DNA from: JAJTFA01 sp044351265
GTDB taxonomy: Bacteria; Bacteroidota; Bacteroidia; UKL13-3
Direction: 5' to 3'
DNA length: 64,000 bases
Assembly (NCBI GenBank): GCA_044351265.1
Contig: JBILGC010000006.1
Coordinates: 1 to 64,000 of the forward strand
In this document: piece after piece, positions 43,399-52,381 of the stretch
Numbering within the stretch: the first letter of the stretch is position 1
Layout of the letters: the number at the start of each line of letters is the position of its first letter
Program-made: the position numbers and the translations under genes
The notes under the pieces: model-generated
The model's database searches: none
Seen by the model: only the letters and a program-made list of their open reading frames with translations
What the model was told of the DNA's origin: nothing

Positions 43399-44537
43399 AA
43401 AACATAATATATATCTCCGCATGCATCTGTCTATTGGTAGCCTGCAACAACGCAGAAAGGCCCTTAGATGTAAGTCAAGCCGATTCGGTTGCGCCAAAAA
43501 TTACCATCGAAGAGAATCGTTTAAAATTGTTGGGTATTGAAAGTTGCCCTGTTCTGATGAGTGAAGTTAATACTACAGTTAGCTCTCCAGGCAAGGTTGT
43601 AATTCTCTCTCAGTACCAATCATCCGTTACACCCCGCATTAACGGAACGGTTGAAAAAATTATGGTACTCGAAGGACAAAAAATAAAGAAAGGCCAATTG
43701 CTGCTCACCATTAGCAGCAATGAATTTATACAGTTGCAGGAAACTTTTTTAACCACTCGAAGCGAGCTAGAGTTTATCAAGGCTGACTTTGAGCGACAAA
43801 GAAAACTTCGTGAAGAGAATGTTATTGGCGAAAAGGATTTTCAATTGATTAAGACAAAGTATCAAACATTACAGGCGCGCATGCGCGCTGCTGAGGCAAA
43901 CCTCCGTATGCTGAATATGGATATAAAAAAGCTGGCAGACGAAGGTGAAATATCTCCTTATCTAGAGATTCATGCACCCATCAGCGGATACCTACTCACG
44001 CTTCCTTCTACAATCGGTATGAGCGCCTCAGCCACAACAGAGTTAGCACACATTATCAGCTTGGATAAACTACATGCCGATATTTTTGTGTACGAAAAAG
44101 ATATTGACCAAGTCTTTGAAGAGCAGGAAGTAGATATTGAGTTCGTAAATCAAGCAATTCCAAAAACCAAGGGAAGGGTTGAATTTATTGGCAGAGGTAT
44201 TGATCCCGTGAAAAGAACGGTTGTTGTGCATGCCGTTTTTCTTTCACCCAAAGGAAATGTACTTCCGGATATGACCTTAAAGGCAACTTTTAAAGGCACC
44301 AAAAGCATGCAGCTCACCATTCCATCTGCAGCCGTGATAAGAGATGGAAATGCTGAGTATGTTTATGTAAAGCAGGCAAACAATGCATTTATGCGTGCGG
44401 ATATAACCATTAATGGAGGCGATGACCATACAGTATTTATTGAGCCAACCGCACAACTGAAAGAAGGAACAGCTGTAGTTTGTAAAGGGAGTTTACTGAT
44501 TGATGGGGAGATGAAAAAAGATGGAATGGAAGAATAA
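43395..44537 (+). CDS. CusB/CzcB-type periplasmic adaptor lipoprotein
   Basis: The product is 380 aa with a lipoprotein signal (YISACICLLVACNN, lipobox Cys in LVAC). The membrane-fusion order is complete: lipoyl half (VTPRINGTVEKIMVLEGQ), helical hairpin with LISSNEF-type repeats (about residues 105-185), second lipoyl half (LEIHAPISGYLL), then beta-barrel and membrane-proximal domains. ATGA overlap with the pump gene implies translational coupling. It bridges the pump and the channel domain. Confidence 0.9.
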   Translation: MKNIIYISACICLLVACNNAERPLDVSQADSVAPKITIEENRLKLLGIESCPVLMSEVNTTVSSPGKVVILSQYQSSVTPRINGTVEKIMVLEGQKIKKGQLLLTISSNEFIQLQETFLTTRSELEFIKADFERQRKLREENVIGEKDFQLIKTKYQTLQARMRAAEANLRMLNMDIKKLADEGEISPYLEIHAPISGYLLTLPSTIGMSASATTELAHIISLDKLHADIFVYEKDIDQVFEEQEVDIEFVNQAIPKTKGRVEFIGRGIDPVKRTVVVHAVFLSPKGNVLPDMTLKATFKGTKSMQLTIPSAAVIRDGNAEYVYVKQANNAFMRADITINGGDDHTVFIEPTAQLKEGTAVVCKGSLLIDGEMKKDGMEE

Positions 44538-44555
44538 AGTAAACTTCTGTATAAG

Positions 44556-44609
44556 AGTTAGGCGTTTGGTATAAGCGTTTTTGAGATTTGTGTAATAGCA
44601 GTTTTAAAC
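44556..44609 (+). repeat. GTTAGGCGTTT intergenic element, copy A
   Basis: It shares the exact 12-mer AGTTAGGCGTTT (44556-44567), then TAAGCG versus TCAGCG, and TAATAGCA (44593-44600) followed by a T-rich run, in the same order as the copy at 49225-49301. The rest of the 44538-44770 gap shows nothing else. Confidence 0.5.
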
Positions 44610-44770
44610 CATTATATCAACGCAATTGAGTTTATATAACTGTAAACATTTCAACGTTGGAGTCTTTTGGTCTTCTATCTGTTTTTACGGTTAACAAAAG
44701 AGATGAATCAAAGACTAATAGATCTATTTACTTATTTTGTATATAAAGGAAAATTCAGCCAACATCCAAC

Positions 44771-45157
44771 TCAATTCATCCGAAAAGGCGCGATAAGGGT
44801 AAAGCGTGGAATACGTGCCTCAAAGAGTTTGCCATCCATTTGTCTTTCCATCAGGTAAGTTCCATGCATGGTGCCAATATCAGAAATTAAATTGCATCCC
44901 GACACATAGGAGTGGCTTTCTCCGGGTTCAAGAACAGGTTGCTGGCCTACAACTCCTTCGCCTTCTACTTCACTTTTTTCAAAAGCAATATCGTTTATGT
45001 ACCAATGTCTGCGAAGCAACTTTACCGTAAAATCTCCATGATTCTCAATGGTTATGCGATAGGCAAACATATGGCCCTCTCTCGAGCCTGATAAGCGGTC
45101 GTTCTGATAGGCTGTTTCAACCGTAATTTTTACGTCATGCGTTATTGCTGTATGCAT
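44771..45157 (-). CDS. apaG: ApaG domain protein
   Basis: The product is 128 aa from the ATG at 45157; the frame is open to 45250, but the family begins with the TAITHDVKITVETAYQND segment. ApaG landmarks are FAYRITIENHGDFTVKLLRRHW, PGESHSYVSGCNL and the glycine motif GTMHGTYLM. The fold is a fibronectin-III-like sandwich; the role (linked to Co2+/Mg2+ resistance in enterobacteria) is not settled. It diverges from the LpxH-like gene. Confidence 0.9.
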   Translation of the reverse strand: MHTAITHDVKITVETAYQNDRLSGSREGHMFAYRITIENHGDFTVKLLRRHWYINDIAFEKSEVEGEGVVGQQPVLEPGESHSYVSGCNLISDIGTMHGTYLMERQMDGKLFEARIPRFTLIAPFRMN

Positions 45158-45371
45158 AATCTTTATAAAAGCGAATCGAATTACGGCAAACTTTGCCCCA
45201 ATTCCAAGGGTATTGTATGGAAAATTTCCTGCACGGGATGGCAAATTCAATTCGGACTAAGCGCACCTAAGTTTATTTAACATTCCCTTCACAATCAGAT
45301 AGCATTGTGCTAACCTGTTGCTAACACAGGCTTTAAAAGCCGAACAGAATTTTGTGAAACCCAATTAAAGA

Positions 45372-46217
45372 ATGAGCAAACGCAAGTTAAAGCTGGCTGT
45401 ATTATCTGATATACACCTGGGCACCATAGGGTGCAGAGCAACAGCCGTTAATCAGTATCTCAAATCTATCGACCCTGAAATTCTAGTGTTAAATGGCGAC
45501 ATTATTGATATGTGGCAGTTTAAAAAGCGATACTGGCCCGAGTCTCATATGAAAGTGGTGCAGCGTATATTTAAAATGATGGCCAATGGCACACGGGTGT
45601 TTTATCTCACCGGAAATCATGATGAGATGCTTAGAAAATTCACCGATTTTAAGTTAGGGAATCTGGAGTTACGAGATAAACTGGTGTTGAATCTTGATGG
45701 AAAAAAAGCATGGATTTTTCATGGCGATGTATTTGATGTAACCATGAAGAGCAGCAAGTGGCTAGCTAAACTTGGTGCAGTTGGGTATGATACCCTAATC
45801 TGGATTAATACCATTGTAAATGGAGTTTCTGAAAAGATGGGCAAGGGCAGGGTCTCGCTTTCAAAAAAAGTGAAAAACAGCGTTAAGCAAGCCATTAAGT
45901 TTATTGATGATTTTGAGCAAACCGCTATTGATATGGCTATTTACCATGAATATGATTATGTAGTATGCGGGCATATTCATCAACCCACTAAGCGTTTATA
46001 TGTAAATGAAAATGGTCAGACGCTTTATCTCAATTCCGGTGATTGGATAGAAAATTTAACTGCTTTGGAATACAATAATGGAGAATGGGTAATTTATCAT
46101 CACCCGGAAAAGCACGAAGAACTTGTTATGGAAGAGGATGAATTGATGGTGAAACTACCATCTATGCAGCGCATGTATGAGTTAATCACTACTCGCCAAG
46201 TTGCATTCAATACCTGA
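45372..46217 (+). CDS. Metallophosphoesterase, LpxH-like UDP-2,3-diacylglucosamine pyrophosphatase
   Basis: The 281-aa product has the full calcineurin-like metal set: LSDIHLG, LNGDIID, TGNHDE, FHGDVFD and CGHIHQP. The WQFKKRYWPE insert and length resemble Bacteroidota proteins annotated as UDP-2,3-diacylglucosamine diphosphatase (lipid A synthesis). A glycosyltransferase gene starts 16 bp downstream, consistent with an envelope role. A different phosphatase substrate cannot be excluded. Confidence 0.82.
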   Translation: MSKRKLKLAVLSDIHLGTIGCRATAVNQYLKSIDPEILVLNGDIIDMWQFKKRYWPESHMKVVQRIFKMMANGTRVFYLTGNHDEMLRKFTDFKLGNLELRDKLVLNLDGKKAWIFHGDVFDVTMKSSKWLAKLGAVGYDTLIWINTIVNGVSEKMGKGRVSLSKKVKNSVKQAIKFIDDFEQTAIDMAIYHEYDYVVCGHIHQPTKRLYVNENGQTLYLNSGDWIENLTALEYNNGEWVIYHHPEKHEELVMEEDELMVKLPSMQRMYELITTRQVAFNT

Positions 46218-46233
46218 TTTATTTTATCACATC

Positions 46234-47241
46234 ATGAAAATACTATTCGCTATACAGGCTACAGGTAATGGACACATCAGCAGGGCAAGAGAGGTATTGC
46301 CATACTTACTCAGGCACGGAGATGTTGATGTATTAACCAGCGGTAGGCAAGCCGAAGTAACATTGCCCGTTCTGATTAAATACAAGCATAGGGGTGTTGG
46401 CTATACGTTTGGCAAGGATGGAGGCGTTGATATCATTGATTCTATAAAGCATTTTCGGCCGTTTCATTTTATTAAAGATGTTTTTAGTTTTCCGGTTGAG
46501 CAATATGATTTGGTTATAAATGATTTTGAGCCGGTAACAGCATGGTCATGTAAGTTAAAAGGTAAACCATGCATTGCTTTAAGTCATCAGTCGGCATTTT
46601 TATCAGCGAAGACGCCAAGGCCAGCAAAAAAAGACAAATTTGCCGAAATAGTCTTTAAACATTACGCACCTTCAACTGCGCAATACGGATTTCATTTTAA
46701 GCCTTATGATCATTTCATTTTTACTCCGGTTATAAGAAAAGATATTAGAAAACTGGAGCCTTCAAATCAAAACCATATAACCGTTTATCTGCCTGCACAC
46801 GAGGATGCTTGCTTGATTCCTAACTTTATTAAGCAAAAAGATGTGATGTGGCATGTTTTTTCAAAGCATAGTAAAAGTGCATATACCTTAGAGAATATTC
46901 AAGTGAAACCCATAACGAGTGAAGCTTTTACCGAAAGTTTAGCAGCCGGCAGCGGGTTGCTAACGGCAGGAGGTTTTGAGAGTCCGGCTGAAGCTATTTA
47001 TCTGCGTAAAAAAGTTTTAGCCGTACCTATGCATAATCAGTATGAGCAATTATGCAATGCAGAAGCTATGAAAGATATAGGTGTAACTGTGGTTAAAAAA
47101 ATAGATGCCTCTTTTGGTGCACACCTTAATAGTTGGTTAAACTTTGCCACACCACCGGCTATTCATTATGCCGATCACACAGAACGAATTATTGAGCAAC
47201 TGATTTCTGATTATTCGCGCAAATGGGCATTTGCTGTTTAA
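46234..47241 (+). CDS. GT-B-type glycosyltransferase (UGT/MurG-like)
   Basis: The product is 335 aa from the ATG at 46234; the frame is open to 46201 but would overlap the phosphatase gene. The N-terminus ILFAIQATGNGHISRAREV is the GT-B donor-loop pattern, and the C-terminal half contains the acceptor/nucleotide-binding segment LTAGGFESPAEAIYLRKKVL followed by MHNQYEQLCNAEAM, as in GT1/GT28 enzymes. Probable envelope glycolipid or exopolysaccharide role. It overlaps the convergent GT2 gene by 4 nt. Confidence 0.8.
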   Translation: MKILFAIQATGNGHISRAREVLPYLLRHGDVDVLTSGRQAEVTLPVLIKYKHRGVGYTFGKDGGVDIIDSIKHFRPFHFIKDVFSFPVEQYDLVINDFEPVTAWSCKLKGKPCIALSHQSAFLSAKTPRPAKKDKFAEIVFKHYAPSTAQYGFHFKPYDHFIFTPVIRKDIRKLEPSNQNHITVYLPAHEDACLIPNFIKQKDVMWHVFSKHSKSAYTLENIQVKPITSEAFTESLAAGSGLLTAGGFESPAEAIYLRKKVLAVPMHNQYEQLCNAEAMKDIGVTVVKKIDASFGAHLNSWLNFATPPAIHYADHTERIIEQLISDYSRKWAFAV

Positions 47242-49199
47242 TTTCCCAGATTTGCTATGCCGTTCAGAATAATTGAAAGGTCTTTCCCTGTATTATAATC
47301 CCTAGCATACATAAAATTTATCTTATTTAATGCTCCCTCATTTACCTCGCGGTTGGGATAAGCATCCATTGGCGTAAGCACATTTTTTTTCAGTTTAGGA
47401 AGCGTGGTATTGGCTGAATGGCTTATGTATCCTACCCACGTTTTATCTCCTATAAGTACCGAGAAAATATTGCTGAGAAAGTTTAAGCGTTTTTTTACCA
47501 CGGTAAGCAATACAGGTAGCAGCGGAAGAAAACACAAAGACAGCAATACATCCAGTATTCTTTTTTTGCGCAGTTGCAAAGAGTTGTTCAGGGCAAGGCT
47601 AATCTCAAGGGTATAAAAATCTCCCTGAGTGTTTTTGCTATTACTCCCAATAATAAACAAGCTTTCTTCCGGCACAATTTTAAACTGAATGTCAGGCCTG
47701 CGTATTTGCCCCATCCAGGTAATAATCTGATGCGCAGAAATATCGCGAGAACAAAAGATAATTTCCTCTACCTTAAATAAATCAACCACATCCGCAAGGT
47801 TTTCTGTTGTACCCAGATAGCAGGAATCAGATATTTGAGGCTTGCTCATGCTAATATACCCTGCATAGTCGCAGGATGCTTTTACTTTCATAAGCAAGTC
47901 GTATACACGTGCTGACTCCTCACTGCTTCCCACAATAATGGTTTTGGTAGCAGTTTCCATAGTGAGGCTAAACTTTTTATATTGAATAGCATACCACCAC
48001 AACCGGTTTAGATAAGCTGCAATAGTAGCCCACGCAGCACCAAATAAAATGAGTGCTCTTGAGAAACGATATCCTTCAGGCACAAATGCATAGAAAACTG
48101 CAATGGCAATTGTGCCATAAAATACGCCATGCAGCACTGTTGAAAAAGAGCGGGTTTTATCATAAGCACCACTTAAGTATAAACCTGCAAGCCAAAGCAG
48201 GGTATATATAATGCCATTCACTTTCATAAATGCCAGCGGATATTGTATGCCTTCACCAAACCTTACTTGCTGTGCCCAGTATAACTGTATCACATACATG
48301 CCTGCATAAATCAGCAAGGCATCGGCAAGTGGTTTAAGCATATTTTTAGCAAACCGCATAAGCAATGAAAGCGCAGCTCTGATATAAATGGCGAGATTGA
48401 TAAGAAAACCAAAAGTGGCTGCATGTTTTTGAGAATAGTGTTTGCGGGCAAACGTAACCATAGCTCTATAAAACACAAATACATAATTGATGCTTGATTT
48501 TTTTGTGCTTTCGCCTTTGTAATGAATGATAGTGGTGTGCGGAAAGTAATAATTTTTAAATCCGTTTAAGGTAATGCGGTAGCTCAGATCAATATCCTCT
48601 CCATACATAAAATAGTCTTCATCCAGTAAGCCAATTTTATCCAGTACAGATTTGCGCAACATCATAAATGCACCAGCAAGCACATCCACATTGTTTATTT
48701 CATCATTATTTAAGTAACCCAAGTGATAGCGGCCAAATCGCTTAGACTTAGGAAAAAGTGAAGACAGGCCAAACATTTTGTAAAATGCAACTTCCGGTGT
48801 TGGCAATCCTCTTTTAGATTCAGGCAGAAAATGCCCTTTTCCATCTATCATTTTTACACCCGTAGCTCCGGCATCAGGTGTCTTGTCCATAAATTGAATC
48901 ACCTTTCTGAAACAGTCTTCCTCAACCACTGTATCTGGATTTAGCAGCAATACATATTCGCCTTTACTTTCTCTTATGGCTTGATTATTTGCTTTAGAAA
49001 AACCAACATTCTCCTGGTTTTCAATTAATCTTACTTCAGGAAATGCGCGTCTTACCATTTCGCAGCTGCCATCGGCAGAATGATTATCTACTACCAGAAT
49101 TTCTGATTCAATTCCTATACATGCTTTTCTCACAGCATATAGCGCCTGCTCTAAAAAATAGCGCACATTGTAATTTACTATAACAACAGAAAGTTTCAT
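47238..49199 (-). CDS. GT2 glycosyltransferase fused to an eroded polyprenyl-glycosylphosphotransferase-like module
   Basis: The product is 653 aa. Residues 1-260 are a rhamnosyltransferase-like GT2 domain (LSVVIVNYNVRYFLEQAL, VLLLNPDTVVEED, EDIDLSYR). Several membrane helices (about residues 270-410) follow, then a CoA_binding_3/FlaA1-like domain (KTIIVGSSEESARVYDLL). The C-terminal part starts like a bacterial sugar transferase (KKRILDVLLSLCFLPLLP) and later has IGDKTWVGY and YNTGKDLSIIL, echoing the usual GD-SLVGPRP and YxxW-DLKIL patterns. However, the conserved catalytic middle is absent. Probably only the GT2 part is enzymatic. Confidence 0.8.
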   Translation of the reverse strand: MKLSVVIVNYNVRYFLEQALYAVRKACIGIESEILVVDNHSADGSCEMVRRAFPEVRLIENQENVGFSKANNQAIRESKGEYVLLLNPDTVVEEDCFRKVIQFMDKTPDAGATGVKMIDGKGHFLPESKRGLPTPEVAFYKMFGLSSLFPKSKRFGRYHLGYLNNDEINNVDVLAGAFMMLRKSVLDKIGLLDEDYFMYGEDIDLSYRITLNGFKNYYFPHTTIIHYKGESTKKSSINYVFVFYRAMVTFARKHYSQKHAATFGFLINLAIYIRAALSLLMRFAKNMLKPLADALLIYAGMYVIQLYWAQQVRFGEGIQYPLAFMKVNGIIYTLLWLAGLYLSGAYDKTRSFSTVLHGVFYGTIAIAVFYAFVPEGYRFSRALILFGAAWATIAAYLNRLWWYAIQYKKFSLTMETATKTIIVGSSEESARVYDLLMKVKASCDYAGYISMSKPQISDSCYLGTTENLADVVDLFKVEEIIFCSRDISAHQIITWMGQIRRPDIQFKIVPEESLFIIGSNSKNTQGDFYTLEISLALNNSLQLRKKRILDVLLSLCFLPLLPVLLTVVKKRLNFLSNIFSVLIGDKTWVGYISHSANTTLPKLKKNVLTPMDAYPNREVNEGALNKINFMYARDYNTGKDLSIILNGIANLGN

Positions 49200-49224
49200 G
49201 TAATAACCGAACGAATATATAAAT

Positions 49225-49301
49225 AGTTAGGCGTTTTATTATCAGCGTAGGTGTTAAGGGTGCACTATTCGAAATGAGTATAATAGCATTTTTGACAGGC
49301 G
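49225..49301 (+). repeat. GTTAGGCGTTT intergenic element, copy B
   Basis: Copy B carries AGTTAGGCGTTT (49225-49236), TCAGCGTA, then TAATAGCA (49281-49288) and ATTTTTGAC. It is longer than copy A at 44556 by about 20 bp in the middle. The remaining gap bases are featureless. Confidence 0.5.
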
Positions 49302-49338
49302 GTTGTTTTTTTATCTTACTGAACGGATAAACTTGTAA

Positions 49339-49944
49339 TTAATGCAGATAAGGTACTCTCAGCGCAATGCTTCGGCCAAGCGTAATTTCATCCGCATATT
49401 CCAGTTCTCCGCCAATTGAAATCCCTCTGGAGATTGTGCTTAGCGACACCCCCAGGTCTTTTAGTTTTTTTGATAAGTAGAACACAGTTGTATCACCTTC
49501 CATGGTTGCGCTTAAGGCCATAATGACTTCCGTGGTATTTTCTTTCTTAATACGTTCGGTGAGTTTATCAATATTCAGACTATCTGGTCCAACTCCATTT
49601 GCTGGCGAAATAAGTCCGCCAAGAATATGATAAGTGCCATTGAACTGATTGGTATTTTCAATGGCTATTACATCCCGTAAATCTTCTACTACACAAATGA
49701 GCTGCTGATTGCGTTTGGGATTATTACAAATATTGCAAACCTCGGTATCGCTAACATTTCCGCACCTGTTACAGTATTTTATTTCGGTTCTTAGGCGCAT
49801 AATAGCCTCACCCATTTTTATGGCATCCTGCTCTTGCTGTTTAAGTATATAAAGGACCATTCGCATAGCTGATTTTTTGCCAATGCCGGGAAATTTGGAG
49901 AGCTCATTAACGGCCTCTTCTATGAGATGCGAAGGATAATTCAT
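49339..49944 (-). CDS. recR: Recombination protein RecR
   Basis: The product is 201 aa from the ATG at 49944 (a TTG three codons upstream is less likely). The helix-hairpin-helix KFPGIGKKSAMRMV, four-Cys zinc motif CNRCGNVSDTEVCNIC, Toprim motif ICVVEDLRDVIAIE and the C-terminal Walker-B-like region are all in order. RecR works with RecO (and RecF) to load RecA at gaps. It diverges from the symporter gene. Confidence 0.95.
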   Translation of the reverse strand: MNYPSHLIEEAVNELSKFPGIGKKSAMRMVLYILKQQEQDAIKMGEAIMRLRTEIKYCNRCGNVSDTEVCNICNNPKRNQQLICVVEDLRDVIAIENTNQFNGTYHILGGLISPANGVGPDSLNIDKLTERIKKENTTEVIMALSATMEGDTTVFYLSKKLKDLGVSLSTISRGISIGGELEYADEITLGRSIALRVPYLH

Positions 49945-50032
49945 GCACTGCAAATGTATTTTTAATGTCCTATTTTTTAGCGTATGTGCAAGGGTTGTGG
50001 TTAACTATTTTTTATCAAGCAGGCCTTTAATT

Positions 50033-50040
50033 TAGTTTTG
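50033..50040 (+). promoter_or_regulatory. -7 box abutting the symporter gene
   Basis: TAGTTTTG is an exact TAnnTTTG match ending 5 bp before the ATG at 50046. No -33 box is seen at normal spacing. Confidence 0.45.
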
Positions 50041-50045
50041 TTTGT

Positions 50046-51485
50046 ATGTCGCCATTGTTATTATTTTCCTTTATTGTTATTTACTTTCTTGTGCTTCTGG
50101 GTGTGGCGTTTTACACATCCCGTAATTCCAATAACGAAACCTTTTTTATAGGGAATAAAAGCAGCAACTGGATGCTGGTTGCTTTTGGAATGATAGGCAC
50201 ATCGCTAAGCGGGGTTACTTTTATCTCTGTTCCCGGAACGGTAGGGGTAGCAGGATTTAACTACTTTCAGGTGGTGCTGGGCTATTTCCTTGGCTATCTA
50301 GCCGTAGCTTATGTGCTGTTGCCTTTATATTATAAGCTAAACCTAACTTCTATTTATCATTATCTCGACCATAGATTTGGTAAGCACAGCTATAAAACAG
50401 GAGCTTTATTTTTTATCATTTCCAGAACGATGGGTGCTACCCTGCGTCTGTATTTGGTTATTAATGTTATGCAGCTCTTTATACTCGATCAATTGGGTGT
50501 GCCATTTATGGCCACCACCCTTATTATTCTTTTAATGATTTTGTTGTATACGTTTAAAGGTGGTGTAAAAACAATTGTGTGGACCGATACACTTCAAACA
50601 TTTTTTATGTTGCTGGCTTTGGTGGTTTGTGTTGGCTATATCTTACAAGATTTGGATCTAACTCTTAGCAGTGCATGGACGAAGTTAAACGACTCCGGTT
50701 ATACAGGAATATTCGGGACGAACGCAATGGATAAAAAATTCTTTTTGAAACAGATTATAGGTGGAGCATTCATTACCATAAGCATGACAGGCCTTGATCA
50801 GGAAATGATGCAAAAAAATATCAGTGTAAAAACACTGGGCGATTCTCAAAAAAATATGATCACGTTTAGTACCATTATGGTTTTGGTAAATTTCTTGTTT
50901 CTACTTTTGGGGGGGCTTTTATATTTGTATGCAAATCACAATGGAATAACTGTAACCGGAGATGATTTATTTCCAACTATTGCCTTGCAATATTTGCCAC
51001 CGGCTATTTCTATAATATTCATTATCGGTCTTATTTCAGCATTGTTTCCCTCAGCTGATGGTGCCATTACTGCCTTAACTTCCTCTTTCTGTATAGATAT
51101 ATTAGGAATTCAGCGCAATGAAAAATTAAGTGAAACCCAAAAATCAATCACCAGAAAAACCGTTCACCTAACTTTTGCTGCCATATTTGTGGCGTGTGTT
51201 TTTGTGTTTAAAATTATTAACAACAAATCCATTATTACTATTTTATTAGATGTAGCCGGTTATACTTACGGACCTCTTTTAGGTCTGTTTACATTTGGTA
51301 TTTTAACTAAGCGCAGCTTAAATGATAAATTGGCACCTGTTGTTTGTTTGCTGGCACCTGCGCTTTGTTATATGATACAATTAAATGCTCCGGTTATTTA
51401 TGGCAATTACCAAATTGGTCTTGAAATGCTGATACTAAATGGTGCGATGACTTTTGGTGGATTATGGATGGTCAGTGCAAAGTAA
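50046..51485 (+). CDS. Sodium:solute symporter family protein
   Basis: The 479-aa integral membrane protein has about 13 hydrophobic helices. Recognisable SSS features are SNNETFFIGNKSSNWMLVAFG, GTSLSGVTFISVPG near TM2, TFKGGVKTIVWTDTLQTF, and GLISALFPSADGAITALTS. It carries out Na+-driven uptake of an unidentified solute (sugars, amino acids or carboxylates are all known in the family). It is a single-gene unit. Confidence 0.88.
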   Translation: MSPLLLFSFIVIYFLVLLGVAFYTSRNSNNETFFIGNKSSNWMLVAFGMIGTSLSGVTFISVPGTVGVAGFNYFQVVLGYFLGYLAVAYVLLPLYYKLNLTSIYHYLDHRFGKHSYKTGALFFIISRTMGATLRLYLVINVMQLFILDQLGVPFMATTLIILLMILLYTFKGGVKTIVWTDTLQTFFMLLALVVCVGYILQDLDLTLSSAWTKLNDSGYTGIFGTNAMDKKFFLKQIIGGAFITISMTGLDQEMMQKNISVKTLGDSQKNMITFSTIMVLVNFLFLLLGGLLYLYANHNGITVTGDDLFPTIALQYLPPAISIIFIIGLISALFPSADGAITALTSSFCIDILGIQRNEKLSETQKSITRKTVHLTFAAIFVACVFVFKIINNKSIITILLDVAGYTYGPLLGLFTFGILTKRSLNDKLAPVVCLLAPALCYMIQLNAPVIYGNYQIGLEMLILNGAMTFGGLWMVSAK

Positions 51486-51503
51486 CAGTAGAATATTGTT
51501 GCT

Positions 51504-52019
51504 CTAAGGTTGCTTTTTTAGCACTGCACGCTGCAAAAAACGCATGGCATAACTGTTAACTGCATGAACCCCATCTTTGGTTTTACTATTAGATGCCGGT
51601 TTGGAGGAGCCTGATACAATTTCATAAAAAAGTATTCCTTCTTTTATCTCATAGGTGCACGATAGGATGCTTCCTTCTACATCGAATAAGGCATAGAGCT
51701 TTTCTCCCATTCTGTTCATATGTATCAGGATGCCATCACCTTCATCAAGCATATATTTTCCTTCTTCTTCATTTTGAAGGCGCACGGTGTAATTTTTAAT
51801 CACGGGTTTTTCTGAAGCATATGTTGTTTTCCATAACCATAAACTATCTGATAGTTTTTTAATTTCCATTTGCATCATTACCCGCTGCACTTGTCTGCGC
51901 GACCCTATTATTTCAAGTTCGCCTTTCCAGTTGCCCTCATATGGCTGAAGGAATGAGATTTGTGCCTGGCTGATAGCAGCGGAAAGTAGCAATAAAATCA
52001 GCATAAAAAATTTACTCAT
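51504..52019 (-). CDS. Hypothetical secreted protein
   Basis: The product is 171 aa from the ATG at 52019, which gives a clear signal peptide (FFMLILLLLSAAISQAQ); the longer frame to 52079 would overlap the Mpo1-like gene and hide the signal. The mature part has a lipocalin-like beginning (YEGNWKGELEI) and alternating beta strands (RRQVQRVMMQMEIKKL, SLWLWKTTYA). Periplasmic or outer membrane. It is the last gene of the leftward run. Confidence 0.65.
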   Translation of the reverse strand: MSKFFMLILLLLSAAISQAQISFLQPYEGNWKGELEIIGSRRQVQRVMMQMEIKKLSDSLWLWKTTYASEKPVIKNYTVRLQNEEEGKYMLDEGDGILIHMNRMGEKLYALFDVEGSILSCTYEIKEGILFYEIVSGSSKPASNSKTKDGVHAVNSYAMRFLQRAVLKKQP

Positions 52020-52050
52020 ATCTGATAGAGCTGATGCTGCCGCTATTTTA

Positions 52051-52380
52051 TTAAGAAGCCTTGTCTTTGGATGCATCAATAAAGCGTGTGCCGTTTAGTA
52101 TTTCAAAATATAATTTAAAGTCTGCCATCAGACTAAATAGGGGATATTGAAAAGTAGCAGGCTTATTTTTTTCAAAGAAGAAATGACCTGCCCATGCAAA
52201 AGCATATCCGCTAAGCGGACAAAAAATCAACCAAAAGAAATCACCTGACCAAACGGCCACCAGTAAAAAGTAAAAAAACAGGGTAGTTCCAATTACATGC
52301 AGTAATCTGCAATTTTTATTTTGGTGCTCCGCGAGGTAGTGCGGATAGAAGTCGTTAAAATGATTAAACCTTTTTTCCAT
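52051..52380 (-). CDS. Mpo1-like/DUF962 membrane protein
   Basis: The product is 109 aa. The N-terminal HFNDFYPHYLAEHQNKNCRLLHVIGT and the later WAGHFFFEKNKPATFQYPLFSLMAD are the hallmark segments of DUF962; the conserved His residues match yeast Mpo1, an alpha-oxidation dioxygenase of 2-hydroxy fatty acids. Two to three membrane helices. It starts 1 bp after the PAP2-like gene stop. Bacterial function is unproven. Confidence 0.85.
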   Translation of the reverse strand: MEKRFNHFNDFYPHYLAEHQNKNCRLLHVIGTTLFFYFLLVAVWSGDFFWLIFCPLSGYAFAWAGHFFFEKNKPATFQYPLFSLMADFKLYFEILNGTRFIDASKDKAS

Positions 52381-52381
52381 A

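Noticed and set aside
44667..44858. 63-codon plus-strand frame after the metal efflux operon
   Set aside because: It runs into the 3' end of apaG on the opposite strand, has no promoter box and no recognisable protein features.
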